Part shown: positions 44,677 through 53,587 of the stretch, piece after piece
How positions within the stretch are numbered: position 1 is the first letter of the stretch
Layout of the letters: every line of letters starts with the position of its first letter
Origin: JANXSS01 sp040385645
Lineage (GTDB): Bacteria > Pseudomonadota > Gammaproteobacteria > Burkholderiales > Burkholderiaceae_D
Assembly (NCBI GenBank): GCA_040385645.1
Contig: JAZKGZ010000004.1
Span: 1-64,000, forward strand
Length of the DNA: 64,000 bases
Direction of reading: 5' to 3'
Made by a program: the position numbers and the translations under genes
The notes under the pieces: model-generated
Seen by the model: only the letters and a program-made list of their open reading frames with translations
Database searches by the model: none
What the model was told of the DNA's origin: nothing

Positions 44677-44723
44677 GGGCAGATTCTAGCAGAGCGAGCG
44701 CTGCTTATATTGGCGGGGGGAAG

Positions 44724-45347
44724 TCAGAAACCGAACGGCGCACCGTCGCCCCGGCCCTGTCGTATCAGCACTGGTTGAGAATTCGTAAGATCGATTACTG
44801 TCGTAGCCTCACCACCACAGGCACCGCCGTCGAGGACCAATTCGATCTGGCGCTCCAAGCGGTCTCGAATGGTTTCAGCGTCGGTCAAGGCCTCCTCCTC
44901 GCCAGGTAGGATAAGCGTCGTGCCGAGTAAGGGTTGACCCAACTCTTCCAACAAGGCATGAGCAATACGATTTTCCGGAATGCGCAGGCCGATGGTTTTG
45001 CGAGAGGGATGGCTCAACCGGCGTGGCACTTCCTTGGTCGCCTGCAAGATGAACGTGTAGGGCCCGGGCGTCGTCGCCTTCAGCAACCGATACTGTTGGT
45101 TATCGACCTTGGCATAAAGCGCGATTTCACTCAAATCCCGGCATAAAAGCGTGAGGTGATGTTTGTCGTCGATCGCTCTGATTTGGCGCAACCGTGTTAC
45201 GGCGTCTTTATCGTCGAGGTGGCAAACCAGCGCGTAACACGAGTCGGTTGGCAAAGCGACGACGCCGCCCGCATGGATTACTTGTGCTGCTTGTTTAATC
45301 AGGCGTATCTGCGGGTTTTCCGGGTGTAAATGAAAAAATTGGCTCAT
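44724..45347 (-). CDS. L-threonylcarbamoyladenylate synthase-like protein (YciO/YrdC/Sua5)
   Basis: 207-residue YrdC-domain protein, with VVALPTDSCYALVC, RLRQIRAIDDKHHLTLLCRDL and the RKTIGLRIPENRIAHALLEEL segment. In the YciO branch the KR-x-K-x-SR motif of true TsaC is altered, and here it reads RAIDDKHHLT, so activity in t6A synthesis is uncertain. It could be a paralogue. Followed by the M50 gene. Confidence 0.87.
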   Translation of the reverse strand: MSQFFHLHPENPQIRLIKQAAQVIHAGGVVALPTDSCYALVCHLDDKDAVTRLRQIRAIDDKHHLTLLCRDLSEIALYAKVDNQQYRLLKATTPGPYTFILQATKEVPRRLSHPSRKTIGLRIPENRIAHALLEELGQPLLGTTLILPGEEEALTDAETIRDRLERQIELVLDGGACGGEATTVIDLTNSQPVLIRQGRGDGAPFGF

Positions 45348-45369
45348 TACTAAGGCTCATTGCTAAATG

Positions 45370-46242
45370 TCAGCGCTGCCCTTGCAAAGCCGCGATGCGT
45401 GCCTGAATCGGTGGGTGGCTGGAAAACAGACCTAGAAAACCAGGCTTGTCGTTGATGCCCAAAGACGCCAGAGACTGCGGCAGACTGCTGGCCTCGATTC
45501 CACCCAAACGCGCTAATGCATTGACCATGGGTTGCGGTGTTCCCATCAGGCGGGCCGCACCGGCGTCGGCACGAAATTCGCGATGACGCGAAAACCAGGC
45601 GACTATTATCGAAGCGCCGATTCCGAAAATGATTTGCGACACGAACACCGTCACCATATACCCAACACCCGGGCTGCTGCTATCACCCCGCGACAGTGCC
45701 CGATCGACTGCATAACCGACAATGCGAGACAAAAACACGACGAATGTATTGACCACACCCTGTACCAACATCATGGTGACCATATCGCCATTGGCCACGT
45801 GTGCGATCTCGTGCCCGATTACCGCTTCCACTTCTTCTTTTGTCATGCCTTGCAACAATCCTGTGGAAACGGCGACCAGCGCCGAATTTTTAAAAGCGCC
45901 AGTGGCAAAAGCATTCGGCTCGCCTTCAAATACAGCCACTTCAGGCGTAGAAATGCCGGCCCGCTGAGACAATCGGGCTACTGTCTCAAGCAACCAAACT
46001 TCAGTGCTGGATGTTGGTGTGGTGATGACCTGCGCACCCGTTGACCATTTCGCCATGGGTTTGCTGATCAGCAGGGAAAAAATCGATCCTGTGAAACCGA
46101 CGACCAATGCAAATACCATCAGCATCGGCAGATTCAACCCTGAAGAAGTCAGGAAACGATCCACACCCAAAATCGACAAGACCACCGTCATAACCGCGAT
46201 GACGGCAATATTCGTGGCGACAAACAGAAAAATTCGTTTCAC
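45370..46242 (-). CDS. htpX: Protease HtpX (M48)
   Basis: Heat-shock-induced inner-membrane zinc metalloprotease that removes damaged membrane proteins. 290 residues with two N-terminal helices (about 5-25 and 35-60), the zinc motif HEIAHVANGD, two further helices, and the third ligand in RHREFRADAGAARLMG. A candidate promoter lies at 46270-46297, so it is probably its own unit, sitting between the PHP and yciO-like genes. Confidence 0.95.
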   Translation of the reverse strand: MKRIFLFVATNIAVIAVMTVVLSILGVDRFLTSSGLNLPMLMVFALVVGFTGSIFSLLISKPMAKWSTGAQVITTPTSSTEVWLLETVARLSQRAGISTPEVAVFEGEPNAFATGAFKNSALVAVSTGLLQGMTKEEVEAVIGHEIAHVANGDMVTMMLVQGVVNTFVVFLSRIVGYAVDRALSRGDSSSPGVGYMVTVFVSQIIFGIGASIIVAWFSRHREFRADAGAARLMGTPQPMVNALARLGGIEASSLPQSLASLGINDKPGFLGLFSSHPPIQARIAALQGQR

Positions 46243-46269
46243 TTGGTCAACTCCAGAAAGATGGTCAAA

Positions 46270-46297
46270 ATTTTACAGTCGGCGAGTATTGGCGCAA
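46270..46297 (-). promoter_or_regulatory. Candidate htpX promoter
   Basis: On the minus strand TTGCGC (46297-46292) and TAAAAT (46275-46270) with a 16-bp spacer. The start near 46263 gives a leader of about 20 nt. It is located after the PHP-gene stop. No heat-shock sigma-32 consensus was recognised. Confidence 0.42.
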
Positions 46298-46337
46298 TTG
46301 CATCCCATATGTAGGGGTAACCGATTGCATTTCAAGC

Positions 46338-47168
46338 TCACCAATCCTGCCATACCGGTACCAAACCGGAAGGGCAAGGTGGAAGGCTACCGAGATCAAC
46401 ACGCGACTCGCGCGGACAATGGAAATCGGAACCTCGCGATACTTTAAAACCGTAGCGTTGCGCAACCTTCGCGTAAATCGAATATTGTTCGACCGTATGG
46501 CTACCTGTTACAACTTCGATCGCTTCGCCACCCAAATCCCGAAAGCTATCGAAAAACTCATGGAAAGCAATGCTATCGAACTTGTAACGTCCAGGGTGTG
46601 CAACCACCGCAGTCCCGCCCGCGCCGCGAATCCAGGCAACCGCTTGCGCGAGGGTTGCCCAGCGATGCGGTACGTAACCCGGTGTACCCTTGACGAGGTA
46701 CCGTTTGAACACCTCGGCAACATTTGCGCAACGACCTATCTCGATGAGATAACGAGCGAAGTGCGTGCGCCCGACCAAATCCGGATTACCTGTAAATTTC
46801 AACGCACCTTCATAAGCGTCCAATATGCCGACTTCTTCAAGCTGCGCTGCCATCGCCATGGCACGGTCTTTGCGCCCGCTACGCGTTGTAGCAAGCCCTT
46901 GTAGCAAAGAATTATTGGTTTCGTCGATTTGCAGGCCGACGATGTGTATCGTATGGCTACCCCAGGTAACGGAGATTTCCACACCTGCAATATATGCCAA
47001 CCCGGCGGCTGCAGCGGCCTGGCGTGCCGTTTTGATACCGGCCAATTCGTCGTGATCGGTCAATGCCCATAAATCGACGCCATTGGCTTTGGCGCGCGCT
47101 GCAACGGCAGCCGGGGTGAGCGTACCGTCGGAAATCAACGAATGACAGTGCAGATCGACGTTACGCAT
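46338..47168 (-). CDS. PHP-domain phosphatase (YciV/3',5'-nucleoside bisphosphate phosphatase-like)
   Basis: 276-residue PHP-fold metallophosphatase. The metal ligands are seen in VDLHCHSLISDGT, LTDHDEL, GVEISVTWG, VVAHPGRY and SDFHCP. Relatives hydrolyse 3'-phosphoadenosine 5'-phosphate and similar nucleotides or 5' ends of short RNAs. The specific substrate is inferred by family only. It is the first of the minus-strand genes after the small lipoprotein. Confidence 0.9.
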   Translation of the reverse strand: MRNVDLHCHSLISDGTLTPAAVAARAKANGVDLWALTDHDELAGIKTARQAAAAAGLAYIAGVEISVTWGSHTIHIVGLQIDETNNSLLQGLATTRSGRKDRAMAMAAQLEEVGILDAYEGALKFTGNPDLVGRTHFARYLIEIGRCANVAEVFKRYLVKGTPGYVPHRWATLAQAVAWIRGAGGTAVVAHPGRYKFDSIAFHEFFDSFRDLGGEAIEVVTGSHTVEQYSIYAKVAQRYGFKVSRGSDFHCPRESRVDLGSLPPCPSGLVPVWQDW

Positions 47169-47232
47169 GACGGTTCATGCAGCCAATAATAGAGAAGCGC
47201 ATAACGCGAATTGTACGCTGCATGCGATAAAT

Positions 47233-47496
47233 CTATTTTTGCGCCTCCTGCGCTTTTTCCTGCAACTTCGCACCGGCTTTTTCGATCACTTTGCCGGTTT
47301 CCTCCGCTGCCTGTTTCAACCCTCTACCGGCTTCGACAGCCGCTTTATCTAATTGTTTGCCAGCAATTTCAGCCGGACCTTTGTCGGCAGTTTCCACGGT
47401 CCGCTCGCACGCAGACAAAACTATGCCGGCTCCGCACAACACACCGACCGATAAAAGCTTCGCAAATCGGTTTTGTTTAATTGACTGAATGGACAT
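47233..47496 (-). CDS. Small lipoprotein with amphipathic helix
   Basis: 87 residues: a lipoprotein signal with LLSVGVLCGAGIVLSAC (lipidated Cys about 30), then a Lys/Glu/Ala-rich amphipathic helix with a repeated 11-residue-like pattern (KQLDKAAVEAGRGLKQAAEE; GKVIEKAGAKLQEKAQEAQK). AGGA sits 8 nt before the ATG. No family recognised; the helix recalls small outer-membrane lipoproteins or apolipoprotein-like repeats. Confidence 0.75.
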   Translation of the reverse strand: MSIQSIKQNRFAKLLSVGVLCGAGIVLSACERTVETADKGPAEIAGKQLDKAAVEAGRGLKQAAEETGKVIEKAGAKLQEKAQEAQK

Positions 47497-47540
47497 AGAA
47501 TTTTCCTTGATTGTCTAAAATTAGAAGTTTAGCTGCAGGA

Positions 47541-47566
47541 ATGCAAATTAGCATCAAACTTTGCAT
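47541..47566. repeat. Inverted repeat with 7-bp arms between divergent genes
   Basis: ATGCAAA (47541-47547) and TTTGCAT (47560-47566) are exact reverse complements with a 12-bp spacer. They lie 45-70 bp upstream of the small-lipoprotein start (minus) and 110 bp upstream of the carbonic-anhydrase-like gene (plus). Possible operator; no promoter pair was assigned. Confidence 0.35.
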
Positions 47567-47675
47567 GCGTAGTCGCCTTGTTCAACGCAGAGGACAGTAC
47601 GGCCAGACACGAATGCCGCTTGCTCGATACAAGCGTTAAAATGACCGCTTCGTAACGTCGGAGGTACTGGCACTC

Positions 47676-48206
47676 ATGGCCATCTATCAGCTTGGCGAAG
47701 ATATCCCGCAACTCGATCCTACCGCCTACGTCACCGATACCGCCAGTGTCGTCGGCAAGGTGCGACTCGAGGCGGACACCAGCGTATGGTTCGGCGTCAC
47801 GATCCGCGGTGACAACGAGCTGATCACGATCGGCGAAGGCAGTAATGTCCAGGAAAATTCTGTTCTCCACACCGATATGGGTTGCCCCATGATAATTGGC
47901 CGGCAGGTCACCATCGGTCATCAGGCGATGCTGCACGGATGCACAGTCGGTGATGGCACCTTGATCGGCATTCAGGCGGTGATCCTCAACAATGCAAAAA
48001 TTGGTCGCAACTGCCTGGTCGGTGCCGGCGCACTGGTCACCGAAGGTAAAGAATTTCCTGACAACTCGGTAATTTTTGGACGCCCGGCCAAAGTGATTCG
48101 CACGCTATTACCTGAAGAGACGGACAAACTCGCCAAAGTCAGCAATGAATATATCGCCCGGGCACGACATTGCCGGGCTACTTTGAAACGGATCGACACG
48201 GCATGA
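47676..48206 (+). CDS. Gamma carbonic anhydrase-like protein (YrdA family)
   Basis: 176-residue left-handed beta-helix hexapeptide-repeat protein. The metal ligands of gamma carbonic anhydrases are placed in VLHTD, IGHQAMLHGC, and the repeats (VGKVRL, VWFGVTIRGD, IGEGSNVQENS, IGRNCLVGAGALVTEG) run through the chain. Catalytic activity of YrdA-type proteins is often low, so enzymatic role is uncertain. GGAGG lies 11 nt before the ATG. Overlaps hslO by ATGA. Confidence 0.92.
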   Translation: MAIYQLGEDIPQLDPTAYVTDTASVVGKVRLEADTSVWFGVTIRGDNELITIGEGSNVQENSVLHTDMGCPMIIGRQVTIGHQAMLHGCTVGDGTLIGIQAVILNNAKIGRNCLVGAGALVTEGKEFPDNSVIFGRPAKVIRTLLPEETDKLAKVSNEYIARARHCRATLKRIDTA

Positions 48207-49147
48207 CCGACCAATTACAAAAATTTCTTTTTGAAGATGGCCCGGTTCGCGGCGAGATGGTCGAGTTGTCCGAGACTTGGCAACAAATTCTTGGCCGCAG
48301 ACAGTACCCGGCCCCGATTCAAGCCTTGCTAGGTGAGATGGTCGCAGCGGCGGCGTTGCTCAGTGCGAACCTGAAATTCAACGGTGTGATCGTCATGCAG
48401 ATTCATGGCGACGGCCCAGTGAAACTATTGGTGGTGGAATGCGACGCCGATCTACACTTGCGCGCCACGGCAAAGCTGCGGGATGATGCCGCGATTGCTG
48501 ATGACGCCCGACTACCCGAGCTTGTCAACGTCACGGGCAATGGGCGTTTTGTCATCACCCTCGATCCTAAAGATAAGTTGCCGGGCCAACAGGCGTATCA
48601 AGGTATCGTGCCCTTGGATGGTGAAACGATTGCAACCGTCATAGAAAATTACATGCTGCGTTCGGAGCAATTGGATACGCGGTTGTGGCTTGCAGCCGAT
48701 ACGCAGGTATCTCGTGGTTTGCTGTTGCAGAAACTGCCTGGCGCTGAAATTGACAACACCGCCGACGCCACCTACACGGATAAAAACCAAGAACTCGACA
48801 CCTGGAGCCGCAGCGTGATGCTGGCATCCACGCTCAAGCAAGACGAATTGCTCAGCACCGACATCACAACTTTGATGCGACGCTTGTTCTGGGAAGAGAC
48901 TATTCGAGTATTAGAGCCAAAACACCCGCAATTTCGCTGCAGCTGTCATCGTGAGAAGGTCGGTAATATGCTGAAAATGCTCGGACGACGTGAAATCGAC
49001 GAAGCCATTACAGAATTGGGAAAGCTGGAAATCGATTGCGATTTCTGTGGCAAGCGCTATGACTTCGATAGAGTCGATTGCGCACAACTATTTGCTGTAG
49101 AAGCACCTCTGGCGACGCTGTTACCCCCGAGCGAGGAACGGCACTAA
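48203..49147 (+). CDS. hslO: Redox-regulated chaperone Hsp33
   Basis: Holdase chaperone activated by oxidative unfolding. From 48203 the 314-residue protein begins DQLQKFLFEDGPVRGEMVEL, and the C-terminal redox switch zinc site is complete: Cys246-x-Cys248 and Cys279-x2-Cys282. The frame could be read from 48170, but the ATGA overlap with the previous gene supports 48203. Confidence 0.96.
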   Translation: MTDQLQKFLFEDGPVRGEMVELSETWQQILGRRQYPAPIQALLGEMVAAAALLSANLKFNGVIVMQIHGDGPVKLLVVECDADLHLRATAKLRDDAAIADDARLPELVNVTGNGRFVITLDPKDKLPGQQAYQGIVPLDGETIATVIENYMLRSEQLDTRLWLAADTQVSRGLLLQKLPGAEIDNTADATYTDKNQELDTWSRSVMLASTLKQDELLSTDITTLMRRLFWEETIRVLEPKHPQFRCSCHREKVGNMLKMLGRREIDEAITELGKLEIDCDFCGKRYDFDRVDCAQLFAVEAPLATLLPPSEERH

Positions 49148-49163
49148 GAAATTCTAATAAAGA

Positions 49164-49508
49164 TTATCTGCCTACTTTAACCGGGTCTGGTTGGCTAACA
49201 GGCAAAGGCGTTACCGATACTGGGACCGGGGTAGTGCTTGGGTCGAGAACTTGAATAAAGATTTCGTTTTCCTTGATCATGCCCAATTCGAATCGGGCAC
49301 GTTCCTCGACTGAGCCGGTACCGTCTTTCAAATCCTGCACTTCAGAGTAGAGCTTGGCATTACGCGCTTTCAACTCATCATTTTTTTTGAGTGCGCCAGC
49401 GACCTGCTGATCCAACTCCCACACGCGCAACCAGCCGCCTTTGCCGAGCCATAATGGATACTGGATCAACAAAAGCAGCGTGGTCAAGCAAATAAGGATC
49501 AACCGCAT
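49164..49508 (-). CDS. ftsB: Cell division protein FtsB
   Basis: Divisome bitopic protein, partner of FtsL and FtsQ. 114 residues from 49508: short cytoplasmic tip, a transmembrane helix (LILICLTTLLLLIQYPLWLG) and a coiled coil (about 30-70, with QVAGALKKNDELKARNAKLY and ALxxE-type heptads) ending in VEERARFELGMIKENEIF. The tail is Pro/Val/Thr-rich. The ORF extends into eno, but the ATG at 49508 is the family start; it is 28 nt after eno, the usual eno-ftsB order. Confidence 0.94.
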   Translation of the reverse strand: MRLILICLTTLLLLIQYPLWLGKGGWLRVWELDQQVAGALKKNDELKARNAKLYSEVQDLKDGTGSVEERARFELGMIKENEIFIQVLDPSTTPVPVSVTPLPVSQPDPVKVGR

Positions 49509-49536
49509 GGCGTTACCTGCTGTGTTTCCTACGTCG

Positions 49537-50820
49537 TTACTTGAGGTTGTAGAAAGCGCTTCGGCCGGGATAGCTGGCGATATCACCGAGATCTTCTTCG
49601 ATACGTAGCAGCTGATTGTATTTCGCCATCCTGTCCGACCGCGACATGGAGCCGGTCTTGATCTGCAACGAATTCGTGCCCACGGCGATATCGGCAATCG
49701 TCGAATCTTCGGTTTCGCCCGAACGGTGAGAAATCACGGCGGTGTAGCTGGCGCGCTTCGCCATCTCGATTGCTGCGAAGGTTTCAGTCAGCGTACCGAT
49801 CTGGTTGATCTTGATCAGAATCGAGTTGGCGATATTTTTCTGAATCCCCTCGCGCAAGATTTTCGTGTTGGTCACGAAGAGATCGTCGCCGACCAGCTGA
49901 ACCCGCTTGCCCAATGCTTGCGTCAGCGTCGCCCAACCATCCCAGTCGTTTTCGGCCATGCCGTCTTCGATCGAAATGATCGGATATTTGTCGCACCAGG
50001 TGCCGAGCAAATTAGTGAAATCGGCGGACGACAAACTCATCCCTTCACCAGCAAGCTGGTATTTTCCACCCTTGTAAAACTCACTAGCTGCACAATCCAG
50101 CCCTAGTGCGATTTGCGTGCCCGGCTCGTAACCGGCCTGCTCGATTGCCTGGATGATCAGCTTAATTGCCGCTTCATGATTGGCAACCGATGGTGCAAAA
50201 CCGCCTTCGTCGCCAACCGCCGTGGTCAGATTCTGCGCATGTAGAATTTTTTTCAGTGTGTGGAAAACCTCGGCGCCGTAACGAATCGCTTCCTTAAAGC
50301 TCGGTGCACCGATCGGAATGATCATGAATTCCTGGATATCCAGGTTGTTGTCGGCATGGGCACCGCCGTTGATGACGTTCATCATCGGTACCGGCATCTG
50401 CATGGCACCCGAGCCCCCGAAATAGCGATACAGTGGCAACCCCGACTCTTCTGCAGCCGCCTTGGCCACAGCCATCGACACGGCAAGCGTGGCGTTGGCA
50501 CCCAGCCGTGCTTTGTTATCGGTACCGTCGAGATCGATCAGGGTACGGTCCAGAAATGCTTGTTCGTTCGCATCCAAGCCCATGATGGCTTCGGAAATCT
50601 CGGTGTTGATATGTTCGCAGGCTTTCAACACGCCTTTACCGAAATAACGGCCGGTATCACCGTCACGCAGCTCGATAGCTTCACGCGAACCGGTCGAGGC
50701 TCCCGAAGGTACAGCTGCACGACCCATGACGCCGGACTCCAGCAGTACATCGCACTCCACCGTCGGATTGCCGCGCGAATCGATAATTTCACGACCAATA
50801 ATGTCAACAATTGCACTCAT
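49537..50820 (-). CDS. eno: Enolase (phosphopyruvate hydratase)
   Basis: Glycolytic enzyme converting 2-phosphoglycerate to phosphoenolpyruvate; also a degradosome partner. 427 residues with the N-terminal IIGREIIDSRGNPTVECDV and the signature ILIKINQIGTLTETFAAI, plus SHRSGETEDSTIADIAVGTN near the end. Lies between kdsA and ftsB, with 70 nt to kdsA. Confidence 0.98.
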   Translation of the reverse strand: MSAIVDIIGREIIDSRGNPTVECDVLLESGVMGRAAVPSGASTGSREAIELRDGDTGRYFGKGVLKACEHINTEISEAIMGLDANEQAFLDRTLIDLDGTDNKARLGANATLAVSMAVAKAAAEESGLPLYRYFGGSGAMQMPVPMMNVINGGAHADNNLDIQEFMIIPIGAPSFKEAIRYGAEVFHTLKKILHAQNLTTAVGDEGGFAPSVANHEAAIKLIIQAIEQAGYEPGTQIALGLDCAASEFYKGGKYQLAGEGMSLSSADFTNLLGTWCDKYPIISIEDGMAENDWDGWATLTQALGKRVQLVGDDLFVTNTKILREGIQKNIANSILIKINQIGTLTETFAAIEMAKRASYTAVISHRSGETEDSTIADIAVGTNSLQIKTGSMSRSDRMAKYNQLLRIEEDLGDIASYPGRSAFYNLK

Positions 50821-50890
50821 TTTCTTCTCCCATTACAACCATTTAAAATTCTGTGATGCTTTGTGCTGGCTCGCGCTTGGTGTTTGCAGC

Positions 50891-51745
50891 CTAGGCAAAG
50901 TCGGCTTCCATGAAACCGTTTTTCTTCACCACCCGGTCCAGGTCGACCAGGGTTGCCAGCAAGTCGCGCATGCGGTCGAGCGGTACCGCGTTCGGGCCGT
51001 CGGACTTCGCTTGCGAGGGATCGGGATGAGTTTCCATAAACAGCCCCGCAATGCCGACGGCAACGGCCGCTCTAGATAATACGGGCACAAATTCACGCTG
51101 TCCGCCCGAGGTGCTGCCCTGCCCACCCGGTAATTGCACCGAGTGCGTAGCATCGAACACCACCGGGCACTGCGTCTCACGCATGATTGCTAAAGATCGC
51201 ATGTCGGACACGAGGTTGTTATATCCAAAGGAAGCGCCACGCTCACATGCCATGAATACATCCTGGGGCAAACCCGCTTCCCTGGCTGCTGCGCGAGCCT
51301 TGCCGATCACGTGCACCATGTCGTGCGGTGCCAAGAACTGGCCCTTCTTGATATTGACCGGCTTGCCGGAAACGGCGCACGCTTGGATAAAATCCGTCTG
51401 TCGGCACAAGAACGCCGGTGTCTGCAGTACGTCTACAACTGCTGCGACCGCCCTGACTTCTTCGATTGCATGAATGTCGGTCAGGACCGGGACGTTCAAT
51501 TCTTTTTTTACCGCCGCAAGAATTTCCAAGCCTTTTTCCATACCAAGACCGCGGAACGACGTGCCCGACGAGCGATTGGCCTTGTCGAACGACGACTTGT
51601 AAATAAATGGAATACCAAGCGCTGCAGTGATTTCCTTCAACCGCCCTGCCGTATCGAACGCCATCTCGCGCGATTCAATCACGCATGGACCAGCAATCAA
51701 AAAAAACGGCTGGGTGAGGCCAACCTCGAATCCACACAGCTTCAT
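50891..51745 (-). CDS. kdsA: 3-deoxy-8-phosphooctulonate synthase (KDO-8-P synthase)
   Basis: Makes KDO-8-phosphate for lipopolysaccharide from phosphoenolpyruvate and arabinose 5-phosphate. 284 residues with LIAGPCVIESREMAFD, IYKSSFDKANRSSGTSFRG, and VFDATHSVQLPGGQGSTSGG. The ATG overlaps the pyrG stop by four bases, so the two are translated together. Confidence 0.98.
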   Translation of the reverse strand: MKLCGFEVGLTQPFFLIAGPCVIESREMAFDTAGRLKEITAALGIPFIYKSSFDKANRSSGTSFRGLGMEKGLEILAAVKKELNVPVLTDIHAIEEVRAVAAVVDVLQTPAFLCRQTDFIQACAVSGKPVNIKKGQFLAPHDMVHVIGKARAAAREAGLPQDVFMACERGASFGYNNLVSDMRSLAIMRETQCPVVFDATHSVQLPGGQGSTSGGQREFVPVLSRAAVAVGIAGLFMETHPDPSQAKSDGPNAVPLDRMRDLLATLVDLDRVVKKNGFMEADFA

Positions 51746-53403
51746 GCCGCTTCCTTTTGCTCTGCCACGGCCAATTTATGTGCCATAGCTGCCTTGATGA
51801 ACGAGATGAACAAAGGGTGGCCGTCACGCGGCGTGGATTTGAACTCAGGATGATACTGGACGCCCATATACCAAGGGTGTGCGTTAGCTCCCTGACGCGG
51901 CAATTCCATGATTTCACAAAGATCCTCGGTCGGTGTGCGAGCGGCCACGATCAGCCCGGCTTCTTCTACGCGGCTGAGATAATGGTTATTCGCCTCGTAA
52001 CGATGCCGATGCCGTTCCGTCACCACGCTGCCGTAAATTTCAGCTGCCAGCGTACCCGGCTTCACGGCACAGGTTTGCGCGCCTAAGCGCATCGTGCCGC
52101 CAAGATCGGAATTCACATCGCGCCGTTCGATCTTGCCATCGTGGTTTTGCCATTCATTGATCAGCGCTACCACGGGTTGCTCGGTGTCAGAATCGAATTC
52201 GGTAGAATTGGCTTTTACCAAACCCGCCATGTTGCGGGCATATTCCAGCAGCGCCACTTGCATGCCAAGACAGATACCCAGATAGGGAATTTTGTGTTCG
52301 CGCGCATATTTCGCTGCAGCGATCTTGCCTTCGACGCCACGCTTACCAAAACCGCCGGGCACCAGAATGGCATCGTATTTCGCCAGCACTGCCGGGCCGC
52401 GTTTTTCCAAATCTTCCGAATCCAGATACTCGATGTTGACCCGGCTCTCGGTATGAATGCCGGCATGGCGCAATGCTTCGGTCAGCGATTTATAAGATTC
52501 TGTGAGGTCTACGTATTTGCCGACCATGCCGATCGTGACATCGCTCTTCGGGTTTTCCAGAGCATGAATGAGCTTGGTCCAGATCGACAAGTCTGCGGGC
52601 TTTGGCGAAAGGCCGAGCTTTTCGCACACGATGCGATCGAGCCCCTGATCGAACAGCATTTGTGGAATCTTGTAGATGGTGTCGGCGTCCCACACCGAAA
52701 TCACCGCGTCTTCCTGCACGTTGGAAAACAGCGAAATCTTGGCCCGCTCATCGTCGGGAATCGGCCGATCGGCGCGGCACAGCAATGCGTCCGGCGAAAT
52801 ACCAATTTCACGCAACTTCTGCACACTATGTTGGGTTGGCTTGGTCTTGAGTTCGCCAGCCGATACCAAATAAGGCACCAGCGTCAAATGGACGAATGCC
52901 GCAGCGTTACGGCCGGCGCGCAAGCTCAACTGGCGTGCCGCTTCCAAAAACGGAAGCGACTCGATATCGCCGACGGTGCCACCGATTTCAACCAGGGCGA
53001 CATCGAATCCTTCGGCACCACGATGAATGTAATCTTGAATTTCGTTGGTGATATGCGGAATGACCTGCACGGTTTTACCCAGGTATTCGCCACGACGCTC
53101 CTTGCGAATAACCGATTCGTAGATCTGGCCAGTCGTGAAGTTGTTGACCTTGCGCATTTTTGCCGTAATGAAACGCTCGTAATGCCCAAGGTCGAGATCG
53201 GTTTCGGCACCATCGTCGGTGACGAACACTTCCCCATGCTGAAACGGACTCATCGTGCCAGGATCGACATTGATGTACGGATCGAGCTTCAACATCGTTA
53301 CTTTGAGGCCGCGCGATTCCAGAATAGCAGCGAGCGAGGCGGCGGCAATTCCCTTGCCCAGGGAAGAGACGACGCCGCCGGTGACGAACACGAACTTGGT
53401 CAT
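51742..53403 (-). CDS. pyrG: CTP synthase
   Basis: Converts UTP to CTP with ATP and glutamine. 553 residues from 53403: amidoligase domain with FVFVTGGVVSSLGKGIAAAS, and the glutaminase domain (about 285-540) with the nucleophile Cys in LGICLGMQVALLE and His/Glu in GVQYHPEF. The frame runs 8 codons further upstream, but the chosen ATG starts the standard MTKFVFVTGG. The 5' leader carries a small hairpin (53412-53425). Confidence 0.97.
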   Translation of the reverse strand: MTKFVFVTGGVVSSLGKGIAAASLAAILESRGLKVTMLKLDPYINVDPGTMSPFQHGEVFVTDDGAETDLDLGHYERFITAKMRKVNNFTTGQIYESVIRKERRGEYLGKTVQVIPHITNEIQDYIHRGAEGFDVALVEIGGTVGDIESLPFLEAARQLSLRAGRNAAAFVHLTLVPYLVSAGELKTKPTQHSVQKLREIGISPDALLCRADRPIPDDERAKISLFSNVQEDAVISVWDADTIYKIPQMLFDQGLDRIVCEKLGLSPKPADLSIWTKLIHALENPKSDVTIGMVGKYVDLTESYKSLTEALRHAGIHTESRVNIEYLDSEDLEKRGPAVLAKYDAILVPGGFGKRGVEGKIAAAKYAREHKIPYLGICLGMQVALLEYARNMAGLVKANSTEFDSDTEQPVVALINEWQNHDGKIERRDVNSDLGGTMRLGAQTCAVKPGTLAAEIYGSVVTERHRHRYEANNHYLSRVEEAGLIVAARTPTEDLCEIMELPRQGANAHPWYMGVQYHPEFKSTPRDGHPLFISFIKAAMAHKLAVAEQKEAA

Positions 53404-53411
53404 TGCGAATG

Positions 53412-53446
53412 GTGCCGAACGGCACATGCGGGAAATTCGAATTATA
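53412..53446 (-). promoter_or_regulatory. pyrG promoter -10 and leader hairpin
   Basis: TATAAT on the minus strand (53446-53441) lies upstream of pyrG with a predicted start near 53434, giving a short leader of about 30 nt. Within it GTGCCG-TT-CGGCAC (53425-53412) can form a 14-nt hairpin only 8 nt before the ATG, where it would cover the ribosome-binding region. No good -35 was found. Confidence 0.42.
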
Positions 53447-53587
53447 CCGCAACGGGTAGGACGAAATATCAGAATCCAAGACCATCAGGGTGCATCAAAG
53501 CATTAATTTAAGAACACCCGCAAAGCTAATAACGTTCATGTATCAGAAAGCGAGCATGATCTTAGTAATGCCACTACCAGCAACCCA

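Noticed and set aside
49164..49697. Long form of the ftsB frame up to 49697.
   Set aside because: The added 63 residues overlap eno and do not resemble FtsB; the ATG at 49508 opens the standard membrane helix.
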